Assembly (NCBI RefSeq): GCF_012911565.1
Contig: NZ_JAAMPU010000097.1
Span: 62,001 to 126,000, forward strand
Length of the DNA: 64,000 nt
DNA from: Flavobacterium silvaticum
GTDB taxonomy: Bacteria > Bacteroidota > Bacteroidia > Flavobacteriales > Flavobacteriaceae
Direction: 5' to 3'
The notes beneath the pieces are model-generated. The model saw only the letters and a program-made list of their open reading frames with translations, made no database searches and was not told the origin of the DNA. Both the position numbers and the translations under genes were made by a program. Positions 54,756 through 63,547 of the stretch are shown one piece after another (within the stretch, counting starts at the first letter, position 1; every line of letters starts with the position of its first letter).

Positions 54756-54782
54756 GTTAACGGTTAACAGATAACGATTAAC
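54756..54782. repeat. 7-bp tandem variant repeat, left arm of an inverted pair
   Basis: TTAACGG, TTAACAG, ATAACGA, TTAACAA run in phase directly after the serine hydrolase stop. It is inverted relative to 54869-54895 (matching TTAACAGATAACG core), and the pair could form a hairpin of about 140 bp. Confidence 0.7.
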
Positions 54783-54868
54783 AATTAATAAAATACTTTT
54801 GGAGTTAACATAGGCGCAATATTCCAAATTCCAGTTTTTAGTCTATTCCAGTTTCAGTTTGAACAACT

Positions 54869-54895
54869 ATTAACCGTTATCTGTTAACTGTTAAT
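54869..54895. repeat. 7-bp tandem variant repeat, right arm of an inverted pair
   Basis: TTAACCG, TTATCTG, TTAACTG, TTAATCG heptamers, the inverted partner of 54756-54782. It abuts copy B of the 145-bp repeat. Confidence 0.7.
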
Positions 54896-54897
54896 CG

Positions 54898-55044
54898 GAA
54901 GCCGGGAACCCGCTGCCCGCTTCAAGCACTCGCGCCATTTGCTGTTTTTTCGCACCAAAAAAGGAGCTTCTTACGTCGCTCTTTTTTGTTGGTAAAAACT
55001 AGCAAACTGCAGCTCGTGGCTTTGCGCTTGCATCGGGGCTAGGC
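54898..55044 (+). repeat. 145-bp GC-rich dispersed repeat, copy B
   Basis: Begins GAAGCCGGGAACCCGCTGCC and ends CTTGCATCGGGGCTAGGC. The central AAAAAAGGAGCTTCTTACGT then CGCTC block matches copy A. Its last 18 bp (55027-55044) are an exact inverted match to the first 18 bp of copy C. Confidence 0.85.
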
Positions 55045-55070
55045 AGTATATTTAACTGAAACTTTAAACC

Positions 55071-55098
55071 ACAAAAAAAACCTGCAATCAATGCAGTT
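55071..55098 (-). terminator. Terminator of the T9SS gene at 55107
   Basis: CTGCA/TGCAG short stem followed by eight T residues on the minus strand, 9 bp past the stop. Confidence 0.6.
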
Positions 55099-55106
55099 CT
55101 TAAAAG

Positions 55107-55967
55107 CTATTCCTTGATAATCCGGTAGTGTTCGATTCCATTGCCTGCTTTTAGATTCAAAATATAAATTCCTGAAGCAAGCCCTGAAACATCAAAACTT
55201 CCGGATTCGGTTTGCAGTATGGATTTTAAAACTGCCTGGCCTGACATATTGATTATTTCTGCGGCAGAAATGACTATTCCCGATTGGAACTTAACCAAAT
55301 TCTCAACAGGGTTCGGGTAAACCAAAACTGCATTTCTTTCCGGGTTCATAACACCAAGCTGGCAATCCGGATCTGTAGTGACGACTATGGGTAGGGAAGT
55401 CTGAACATAATCTGGGCATTCCTGGGGCGCGCCACTGACCCAATATTCGCCCGGGCCTGTTATTTCAAGTGTCGTAATATTTGCTGCAACCTGGGTTCCG
55501 TTCTTGAACCACAGCACATTTGTAGTGTAAGGCGACATGACTGAAACATCGAACGAACCTCCCTGACAAAGCATCAGGCTGCCATCATTGGGATTAGTCG
55601 AAATATCTGAATCATCTTCTGTCATGGTCGTGATTCCGAGAAAGGCCCAGCCGTCAATAAGCAAAATATTGGATTCCATGTAAATATCCCCGAACAATAC
55701 AGCTCCTAGCCTGATTTCCTTAACGGAATATTCGAATGCCGAATACGTGAAAGTCGCTTCGGTAGCACCTGGGATAGGGACAAAAGGATCAGAAGTGAAA
55801 GCGTCCCTGACCAGCCATTGATACGAATCTATAGGATCCTGTGACGTTACGTAAGCTGTTCCGTTCGAGTTTGGACAAAGCATAGTGTCGCCTGCAATTT
55901 CAACTTCCTGGGCTTTGCTTGCCACGGAGAAAATGAGCATTCCTGATAAAAGTAGTTTTGAAAACAT
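55107..55967 (-). CDS. Secreted protein with T9SS type A sorting domain, between inverted repeats
   Basis: Protein of 286 residues with a signal peptide (MFSKLLLSGMLIFSVASKAQ), one or two Ig-like/PKD-like segments (DTMLCPNSNGTAYVTSQDP, a repeated LCQGGSFDVSVMSPYTTNVL) and a C-terminal T9SS domain with VYPNPVENLVKFQS. The frame is open far upstream, but those codons belong to copy C of the 145-bp repeat, so the start is set at 55967. Both sides of the gene carry inverted copies of that repeat. Function unknown; probably a surface-attached or released protein. Confidence 0.82.
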   Translation of the reverse strand: MFSKLLLSGMLIFSVASKAQEVEIAGDTMLCPNSNGTAYVTSQDPIDSYQWLVRDAFTSDPFVPIPGATEATFTYSAFEYSVKEIRLGAVLFGDIYMESNILLIDGWAFLGITTMTEDDSDISTNPNDGSLMLCQGGSFDVSVMSPYTTNVLWFKNGTQVAANITTLEITGPGEYWVSGAPQECPDYVQTSLPIVVTTDPDCQLGVMNPERNAVLVYPNPVENLVKFQSGIVISAAEIINMSGQAVLKSILQTESGSFDVSGLASGIYILNLKAGNGIEHYRIIKE

Positions 55968-56050
55968 AGTGTTGTTGTTTATAGTTAGCTCTAATATACA
56001 ATGAAAGCAAAAGGGCTGCGTAAGTACCGAAAATTTAATAGTAGCCGAAA

Positions 56051-56196
56051 GCCTAGCCCCGATGCAAGTGGAAAGCCTTTGCAATAATTTCCCGTTTTTG
56101 AGCCGTCCGATGGCAGCGACCAACGGAAGCTCGCCATCCGGCATGCGAAAAAGGGAAATTGTAAGAAGCTTGGAACGGGCAGCGGGAATTTGCTTC
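56051..56196 (-). repeat. 145-bp GC-rich dispersed repeat, copy C
   Basis: Begins GCCTAGCCCCGATGCAAG on the + strand and ends near CGGGCAGCGGGAATTTGCTT. Ends match copies A and B, while the middle has diverged. It is inverted relative to copy B. Confidence 0.8.
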
Positions 56197-56288
56197 AATT
56201 AATAATTAATAATTGTCATGATGCTAAAATCCATGTTGTTCTTCGTCCCGATTTTTAATTGTTAATTGTTAATTATTAATTGTTAATT
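56197..56288. repeat. 7-bp tandem variant repeats upstream of ssrA
   Basis: Two stretches, AATTAATAATTAATAATTG (about 56197-56216) and phased TTAATTG, TTAATTG, TTAATTA, TTAATTG (56254-56288), flank a short unique spacer. The second supplies possible -33 TTG triplets for the tmRNA promoter. Confidence 0.6.
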
Positions 56289-56292
56289 CCCT

Positions 56293-56300
56293 TATTTTTG
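56293..56300 (+). promoter_or_regulatory. ssrA: -7 box (TATTTTTG) of the tmRNA gene
   Basis: TAnnTTTG match 11 bp before the mature 5' end. The nearest fitting TTG is at 56266-56268, 24 bp away. Confidence 0.65.
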
Positions 56301-56311
56301 CACTCCATTTT

Positions 56312-56706
56312 GGGGTCGACTGGTTTTGACAGCAAGACCAATGGAACGGTAAGCACGTCGTGAAGGCAGCAATTCACGTTAATCCCGAGCTGCAACCTTT
56401 TTAAACGGCGAGAATAACTACGCTTTGGCTGCTTAATCTGAATAAAGTAAGATTAATCCACGTCCCTACAAGGTAGGGAGGCTGAATTCTCCTGAAGAGC
56501 CTTGGTTTGTGGCGCTTCGTCAAGGGGAACCGTAAAAATGAACCTAGATTGTCTTTTGCTCTGCGGGACTTTCGAAATTTAAAGAGCTAAGTGTTTTGTG
56601 GCCTTTTCCCGGCCAAGCGCAGCATCGAAAACCCAAGCGGGAAATAAGCGTGTAGAAAGCTCTTTTATTGCTTGTTTGGACCCGGGTTCGATTCCCGGCG
56701 ACTCCA
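56312..56706 (+). ncRNA. ssrA: Transfer-messenger RNA (tmRNA)
   Basis: The 5' end GGGGTCGACTGGTTTTGACA and the 3' tRNA-like end GGGTTCGATTCCCGGCGACTCC are both clear. The acceptor stem is GGGGTCG pairing with CGACTCC, and the T arm contains GTTCGAT. The tag frame in 56407-56436 reads GENNYALAA then stop, giving the usual (A)GENNYALAA degradation tag. CCA is not encoded: the discriminator A is followed by CGA. tmRNA with SmpB rescues stalled ribosomes and tags the nascent protein for proteolysis. A terminator follows. Confidence 0.97.
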
Positions 56707-56725
56707 CGAGAGTAATTTCAAAGTT

Positions 56726-56763
56726 AAAAGCCTGTAAACAAATTGTGTTTGCAGGCTTTTTTG
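56726..56763 (+). terminator. Terminator of the tmRNA gene
   Basis: AAGCCTGTAAAC pairs with GTTTGCAGGCTT and is followed by TTTT. Confidence 0.85.
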
Positions 56764-56795
56764 CATTTTCTTAAATATTTACTAAAATAAAGTTG

Positions 56796-56826
56796 TTGTA
56801 TTTCAATATTTTACACGTACCTTCGC
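56796..56826 (+). promoter_or_regulatory. Promoter of the cold-shock gene
   Basis: TTG (56796-56798) and TACCTTCG (56819-56826) are 20 bp apart, close to the Bacteroidetes consensus. The leader would be short, roughly 15 nt. Confidence 0.65.
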
Positions 56827-56847
56827 CGCTCAATTAATATTCAAGTA

Positions 56848-57039
56848 ATGGATCAAGGTACGATTAAATTTTTCAACGAAGCTAAAGGCTTCGGTTTCAT
56901 CACTCCTAACGATGGTGGTGAAGACATCTTCGTTCACGTGACAGGTCTTAACGGACGCGTTCGTGAAAACGACAAGGTTACTTACTCTGTTGAGCAGGGA
57001 AAAAGAGGCCTTAATGCAGTAAATGTGACAGTTATCTAA
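56848..57039 (+). CDS. Cold-shock protein (CspA family)
   Basis: Protein of 63 residues forming a single OB-fold cold-shock domain. RNP1 is KGFGFITP and RNP2 is IFVHVTGL. It binds single-stranded nucleic acid, melting RNA structure at low temperature or serving as a general RNA chaperone. It has its own promoter and a strong terminator. The leader is too short for the long cold-sensing 5' UTR of E. coli cspA. Confidence 0.96.
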   Translation: MDQGTIKFFNEAKGFGFITPNDGGEDIFVHVTGLNGRVRENDKVTYSVEQGKRGLNAVNVTVI

Positions 57040-57069
57040 TAGATATACCATATAGTTCTGTAAAAAGTA

Positions 57070-57094
57070 AAACCGCCTGATTGGCGGTTTTTTT
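57070..57094 (+). terminator. Terminator of the cold-shock gene
   Basis: AAACCGCC pairs with GGCGGTTT around a 4-base loop, followed by T residues. Confidence 0.9.
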
Positions 57095-57260
57095 ATTTTT
57101 GTATTCCCTACCTCGGAATAAAATTCATAAGCGATTGAATAAATTCCTTAACTGCATAGGGTAAATGCTTACTTATCTTATTCATGTAAGGAACGAGTCT
57201 TAATATATAAATTCTTTTGTCCTATTTAAAAGATATTTGAATATCCTCAAACTTTTGACT

Positions 57261-57680
57261 ATGACAACAAGTGATTCATTTACTATCCTGATTGCCGATG
57301 ATGATTTTGAAGATCTTGAATTTTTTCGTTTCCTGTTCAGCCATCATCCCAATTTCGAAATTATCCGGTGTATTTCAAATGGAGCCGACATCATAAATGT
57401 CATCAACAACTCCCCAAAACCTCCCGACATCCTACTCACAGACGAAGTAATGCCCATCATAACCGGAACCCAGGCCGTTAGGCATTTATTATCACATAAA
57501 ATGGCGGCTGAAATGAAAGTATTCATCATTTCGGGGATAGAAAATCCCGCATCCAAACTGGAGTTTGAGAAACATGAACATATAAACTTCCTCAAGAAGC
57601 CACGGACATTGGTAGATTACAATGACCTGCCAAATGAAATCTTAAAAAAAATGGATACCGAAAATGTATTTCGGGTATAG
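57261..57680 (+). CDS. Single-domain response regulator
   Basis: Protein of 139 residues consisting of a receiver domain only. The acidic pocket is Asp13-Asp15 (IADDDFEDLEFF), the phosphorylation site is Asp61 (LLTDEVMP), then Ser in FIISGIEN and Lys in FLKKPRT. There is no output domain, so it must act by protein contact, as CheY or Spo0F do. No histidine kinase is nearby. The ATG at 57261 is preferred to a TTG at 57237. Confidence 0.9.
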   Translation: MTTSDSFTILIADDDFEDLEFFRFLFSHHPNFEIIRCISNGADIINVINNSPKPPDILLTDEVMPIITGTQAVRHLLSHKMAAEMKVFIISGIENPASKLEFEKHEHINFLKKPRTLVDYNDLPNEILKKMDTENVFRV

Positions 57681-57866
57681 ATGCAAACATTTCCGGTTTA
57701 AGATCATAATTCCTTTATTAAAAAATCTGGAAGTCTTCTTTGAATTGTTAATGTGCATTGTTAATGTTAGCTTAAAATTTCAGCCCAAACAAATCTTAAC
57801 TTATTGATTTTCAAAAAGAATAAATTTTTCACTATCACGCATTAGCCAAAGTTTATACAGAAAAGA
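57681..57866. other. AT-rich spacer downstream of the response regulator
   Basis: No gene seen. It contains a direct repeat ATTGTTAATGT (about 57746-57769) related to the 7-bp repeat family, then plain AT-rich DNA leading to the palindrome at 57867. Confidence 0.5.
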
Positions 57867-57886
57867 AATTAAACACGTGTTTAATT
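57867..57886. promoter_or_regulatory. 20-bp perfect palindrome, candidate operator
   Basis: AATTAAACACGTGTTTAATT is exactly self-complementary and lies 33 bp before the ATG of the small ORF at 57920. It has an E-box-like CACGTG core. It looks like a site for a dimeric regulator. Confidence 0.6.
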
Positions 57887-57919
57887 CCGAAATTTGAAAT
57901 CATCCAAAAAAATCACATC

Positions 57920-58117
57920 ATGATCGCAACCCTTATAAAAGCACTTGGCATATCGATAGGCTGTTCCTGTCCTATGAATTGCCAGTCAGACCAAACCAAG
58001 ACTGGTGATAATCCAGATACGGCAATTATAACCACCATAGTCATGGACGAAATTACACCGGAAGTTCCAAACGTACTCTCCGGAATACAGGATCTCAGCA
58101 AAATCTACACGATTTAA
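57920..58117 (+). CDS. Possible small Cys-containing protein (65 aa)
   Basis: Short ORF of 65 residues with a hydrophobic start, a cysteine cluster GCSCPMNC at 14-21, and an otherwise ordinary tail. I recognise no family. Support for it being real comes from context: a perfect palindrome just upstream and a good terminator starting at the stop. Against it are its small size and lack of known relatives. It could be a signal-less peptide, a metal-binding protein, or chance. Confidence 0.4.
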   Translation: MIATLIKALGISIGCSCPMNCQSDQTKTGDNPDTAIITTIVMDEITPEVPNVLSGIQDLSKIYTI

Positions 58118-58153
58118 AAAAAGCCCGATTGCAACAAACAATCGGGCTTTTTT
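58115..58153. terminator. Bidirectional terminator between the small ORF and GH97
   Basis: AAGCCCGATT pairs with AATCGGGCTT with A and T tracts on either side, so it can end both convergent genes. Confidence 0.88.
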
Positions 58154-58171
58154 AATTCCATTAAGCAACTA

Positions 58172-60355
<2,184 letters not shown>

Positions 60356-60430
60356 TTAAGGTAAACAGCGATTGATTTTTATGTTGGCAGAATCCGATAA
60401 TATTGTAATTTTCGCCCAAATTCAATGCTA

Positions 60431-60817
60431 ATGAGAATCTTTGTAACATCGGTTATTTTATTGTTCCTTACGGCAACGCCGGCCTGGTGCCAACAATCCG
60501 GAAGCCAACCCAAAAAACTGACATGGGACGAACAGCTGGACCAAATTATGCCACCTATGACAGAAGCTATTGAGCTTGACGGCCTCCAGGAAGCCGCCAT
60601 AAGACAAATATTGCTCAACCAGTTCCGCCAATCGAATATGTTGTCAAAAGAAGTCGATTTCGACAACGACCGCAAACGCGAAGAAAGCATGGCTGTTTTT
60701 GAAAAAACGGATGAAGAAATAAAGAAACTGCTTCGCCCGAACCAAATCGAGCTTTACGATCAGTATAAAAAAGACTTGCGAAAAGGCAAGAAACCCAAGA
60801 AAAAGAAAAAGTCCTGA
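60431..60817 (+). CDS. Small secreted helical protein, Spy/CpxP-like
   Basis: Protein of 128 residues with a signal peptide (IFVTSVILLFLTATPAWCQ) and a mostly helical, charged mature part containing LDGLQEAAIRQILLNQFRQ and ending in a run of lysines. The amount and placing of helix recall the periplasmic chaperones Spy and CpxP, but the LTxxQ motif is not clear, so this is only a resemblance. An alternative ATG is 6 bp upstream. Confidence 0.72.
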   Translation: MRIFVTSVILLFLTATPAWCQQSGSQPKKLTWDEQLDQIMPPMTEAIELDGLQEAAIRQILLNQFRQSNMLSKEVDFDNDRKREESMAVFEKTDEEIKKLLRPNQIELYDQYKKDLRKGKKPKKKKKS

Positions 60818-60821
60818 GGTA

Positions 60822-60855
60822 TAAAAAACAAAGACCCAAACCGGGTCTTTGTTGT
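60822..60855. terminator. Bidirectional terminator between the 60431 gene and GH16
   Basis: AAGACCC pairs with GGGTCTT around a short loop, with A-rich and T-rich flanks. Confidence 0.8.
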
Positions 60856-60865
60856 TGTCTGCAAG

Positions 60866-61972
60866 TTAATTCCGCTGGTACACCCGAACGTAGTCCACAA
60901 GCGTCTGGCATGGAAAAACCGCTTCCGGTACAATCGCGCCTCCATAACTCATATTGTCGTTTCCGCCCACGCCTGCCGAAAGTATCAGGTAAAAATTATG
61001 GGAGAACGGCGCCCATTGTGTAAAATGATGTGAATATTCCGAAACAAACGTGCGTTTCCCGTTAATCTGGATCTTGTTATCGGCATCCTGTCCGTCAGGC
61101 GCATTGTTGAAAGCGGCCCCATCGTTGAAATAATTCACATGATATACCACTTCGTCAACACTGAACTCAATACGGTCTGAAAACCAATCCACGCGATACA
61201 AATGATAACCTGCACTTCCGGCATTCGTATTTCCGGCGGCAGGCGGCCAATTCCCATAAACCGGATTGGCGGCCGGAACCTGTGTTTCTTCATACGAATA
61301 ATATCCGCCTTTATGCCCGTGGTTCCAATCCTGGTACTGGTTGTTTTCCCAAGACCATGCATAATGCACCGTACCGAGATTATGGAACGGGATTGCGCCG
61401 ACATATTCCATGATATCGACTTCACCACCCTGAGGCCACATCAAATGGTCTTCACCGGACGGAATTTCGGCAGGCATCATCCAGAACGCAAAGCCCTGTC
61501 CTTTGTATTTGACATCTTTTGCCCAAACCCGCGCCTCGATACGTGTGCCGGGCCCGCAACTGAATTTATCTTTGGTATTGATGCGTCCGCTTGTATAATT
61601 GCGGTCTAAATAGGTTTCTTTTCGGGTGGCTATGACGAGCGAACCATCGGAGCCTGTACCGGGAAGCATGCTGACGTTTTCAACCCTGTCCGTCGCACGG
61701 TCGAGCTGTCCGGTTCCAAAATCTCCGTTGATTCCGGTTCCGGTTTCAAAATTCCATTTGGCCGCATCGAGTGACGACTGGTTGAATTCGTCGTTCCAGA
61801 TAAGCGTATATCCGGCGTATTGGCTGACTTCCGGCTGGGTGACATTCACCACTTCGACCGGAGTTTCTATGGTGTCGTCCTGGTCATCTATGATTTGTCC
61901 GTCCGTGGAAGCGTCGGAACTATCGGAACACGAAAATAAAATGGCAATCAAAAACGGAAACAAAGTTTTCAT
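60866..61972 (-). CDS. GH16 beta-glucanase lipoprotein, second copy
   Basis: Protein of 368 residues with a lipoprotein signal (LFPFLIAILFSCSDS, Cys15), a long Asp/Thr-rich linker (20-50) and a GH16 domain (about 52-368). The active site is GGEVDIMEYVG, with Glu184 nucleophile, Asp186 and Glu189 acid/base. YTLIWNDEFNQ and FAFWMMPAEIPSGEDHLMWP fit beta-1,3-glucanase-like members. It differs from the 30261 enzyme in having no PKD-like domain. The start is set at MKTLFPF (61972). Surface display is inferred. Confidence 0.92.
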   Translation of the reverse strand: MKTLFPFLIAILFSCSDSSDASTDGQIIDDQDDTIETPVEVVNVTQPEVSQYAGYTLIWNDEFNQSSLDAAKWNFETGTGINGDFGTGQLDRATDRVENVSMLPGTGSDGSLVIATRKETYLDRNYTSGRINTKDKFSCGPGTRIEARVWAKDVKYKGQGFAFWMMPAEIPSGEDHLMWPQGGEVDIMEYVGAIPFHNLGTVHYAWSWENNQYQDWNHGHKGGYYSYEETQVPAANPVYGNWPPAAGNTNAGSAGYHLYRVDWFSDRIEFSVDEVVYHVNYFNDGAAFNNAPDGQDADNKIQINGKRTFVSEYSHHFTQWAPFSHNFYLILSAGVGGNDNMSYGGAIVPEAVFPCQTLVDYVRVYQRN

Positions 61973-62039
61973 AGGATTGTAGTTTATGTAAAGTAACATC
62001 AAATTACAAAGCGAAAATATTTTTTTATCGGACATCGAC

Positions 62040-62654
62040 TCAGGTTACCCAGGTCGGCACTATCTTTTCAATTTTCCAAAATCTGCCTGTCTTCTTGATA
62101 AAGACCGTATAACCCTGACCACAATTGCCTTCCGGACGGCAACAATAATGTGATACGGAAAAAACCGCATACACTCCCGACGTATCGGTTTTTATATCCG
62201 ACAATGAAATTTTCCCACAGTAAAACATATCGGTAATCCTATCGCTATTATTTTGTGAGGTATATTTTAACCTGTACTTTTTAGATTGTAGCGCAAAAAC
62301 CAGTTTTTTGGGATTTGGGTTTTTAAGTGATATAATCCCTCCTTCTTTGTTGAGATAAGAAGAATCTACCTCAAATTCAAGATGTGGATATTGCTTTGCA
62401 AATGAAATTTGTTCTTCTTTGGTAAGCAACTTTGTAAAGCGATCAAGATAAACAGTAAATTCCTTATCCTGATAACTTTTGTCCACGGAATCGTTTGCTG
62501 GCGGCGGAAGCTCGGATAAATGAATAGAATCCAACAGTTGCGGTAAAAGTTGTGGGTACAGCTCATTTTCAAATTGACCTCTATCAATTTCCTGTTTTTT
62601 TTCTGAACACGAAAGGAGCAGTACTATCAGACAAAGGCCGATACTTTTTTTCAT
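62040..62654 (-). CDS. Hypothetical lipoprotein
   Basis: Protein of 204 residues with a lipoprotein signal (LCLIVLLLSCSEKK, Cys16). The mature part has no family I know, but ends with a notable HYCCRPEGNCGQGYTVFIKK segment with four cysteines, possibly two disulphides. It ends 67 bp before the GH16 start on the same strand and begins 7 bp after yaaA, so it may be co-transcribed with yaaA. Confidence 0.75.
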   Translation of the reverse strand: MKKSIGLCLIVLLLSCSEKKQEIDRGQFENELYPQLLPQLLDSIHLSELPPPANDSVDKSYQDKEFTVYLDRFTKLLTKEEQISFAKQYPHLEFEVDSSYLNKEGGIISLKNPNPKKLVFALQSKKYRLKYTSQNNSDRITDMFYCGKISLSDIKTDTSGVYAVFSVSHYCCRPEGNCGQGYTVFIKKTGRFWKIEKIVPTWVT

Positions 62655-62661
62655 CGCATCA

Positions 62662-63420
62662 TTATCTGGTAAATACCAAAGTATTCCCTTTAGACAAATT
62701 CGCGTCGAACTGGTAGCCTTCGGTAGTGAAGCCTTTTAAGCCTTCAAGTGTTTCGATGTTGTGGTCAATGATATAACGCACCATCATCCCGCGCGCTTTC
62801 TTGGCGAAGAAACTTATCATCGATAGTTTTCCGTTCTTGTAATCCTTGAATTCAGCCGTGATGACGGGAACTTTTATCTTTTTGGCATCAACCGCGTCAA
62901 AATATTCCTTGCTTGCGAGATTCAGCAGGAAGTCGCCTTTTTTTAATTCCTTGTTGAGTGCCGATGTGAGTTTGTCTTTCCAAAAGCCATACAGGTTCTT
63001 ATCGTCACCCACGGGCAATTGCGTTCCCATTTCCAACCGATACGGCTGAATTAAATCGAGCGGGCGCAACAATCCGTACAAACCCGACAGAATCCTCAGT
63101 TTATCCTGCAACGCATCGAGTTTTTCCACCGGAAGCGAATACGCATCGAGGCCAATGTACACGTCTCCGTTAAAAGCGTACATCGCTGGCCGCGCATTCT
63201 CAGCGGTAAACGGCGTTTTCCATTTTTTGTTCCGCTGCCAGTTCAAATCGGCAAGCTTGTCTGAAATATCCATGAGTTCCATAAGCTGTTTCGGCTTTTG
63301 GGCCTTGAGTTCTTTGTGGACTTTTCGTGAACCGGTCAAAAATTGGGGCTGCGTATGGCGGGTTGTCGGTAATGGCGTTTCGTAGTCGAGGGTTTTGGCT
63401 GGGGAAATGACTATTTTCAT
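62662..63420 (-). CDS. yaaA: Peroxide stress protein YaaA (UPF0246)
   Basis: Protein of 252 residues of the DUF328/UPF0246 family. It opens with the hallmark MKIVISPAKTLDYETPLP and has SGLYGLLRPLDLIQPYRLEM near residue 110 and the FAKKARGMMVRYII segment. In E. coli YaaA limits free iron during peroxide stress and binds DNA. The gene is alone at its 5' end and has a hypothetical lipoprotein gene 7 bp downstream. Confidence 0.95.
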   Translation of the reverse strand: MKIVISPAKTLDYETPLPTTRHTQPQFLTGSRKVHKELKAQKPKQLMELMDISDKLADLNWQRNKKWKTPFTAENARPAMYAFNGDVYIGLDAYSLPVEKLDALQDKLRILSGLYGLLRPLDLIQPYRLEMGTQLPVGDDKNLYGFWKDKLTSALNKELKKGDFLLNLASKEYFDAVDAKKIKVPVITAEFKDYKNGKLSMISFFAKKARGMMVRYIIDHNIETLEGLKGFTTEGYQFDANLSKGNTLVFTR

Positions 63421-63547
63421 TCTGTTAGTTTCTTGGTTTAAAGATAAGGGGAAACCACATGGATAAAAACTGTTTACCCATTTACTGTTTACAAAATTTC
63501 GTTAACGGCAAATTGGTAAACAAGTATAGGAAGAATGGTAATGCAAA

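Noticed and set aside
55968..56198. 77-codon N-terminal extension of the T9SS gene
   Set aside because: Encoded by copy C of the dispersed repeat; a normal signal peptide begins at 55967.
10938..56288. CRISPR array as an explanation for the tandem repeats
   Set aside because: Units are only 7 or 9 bp, contiguous without spacers, and no cas genes are present.
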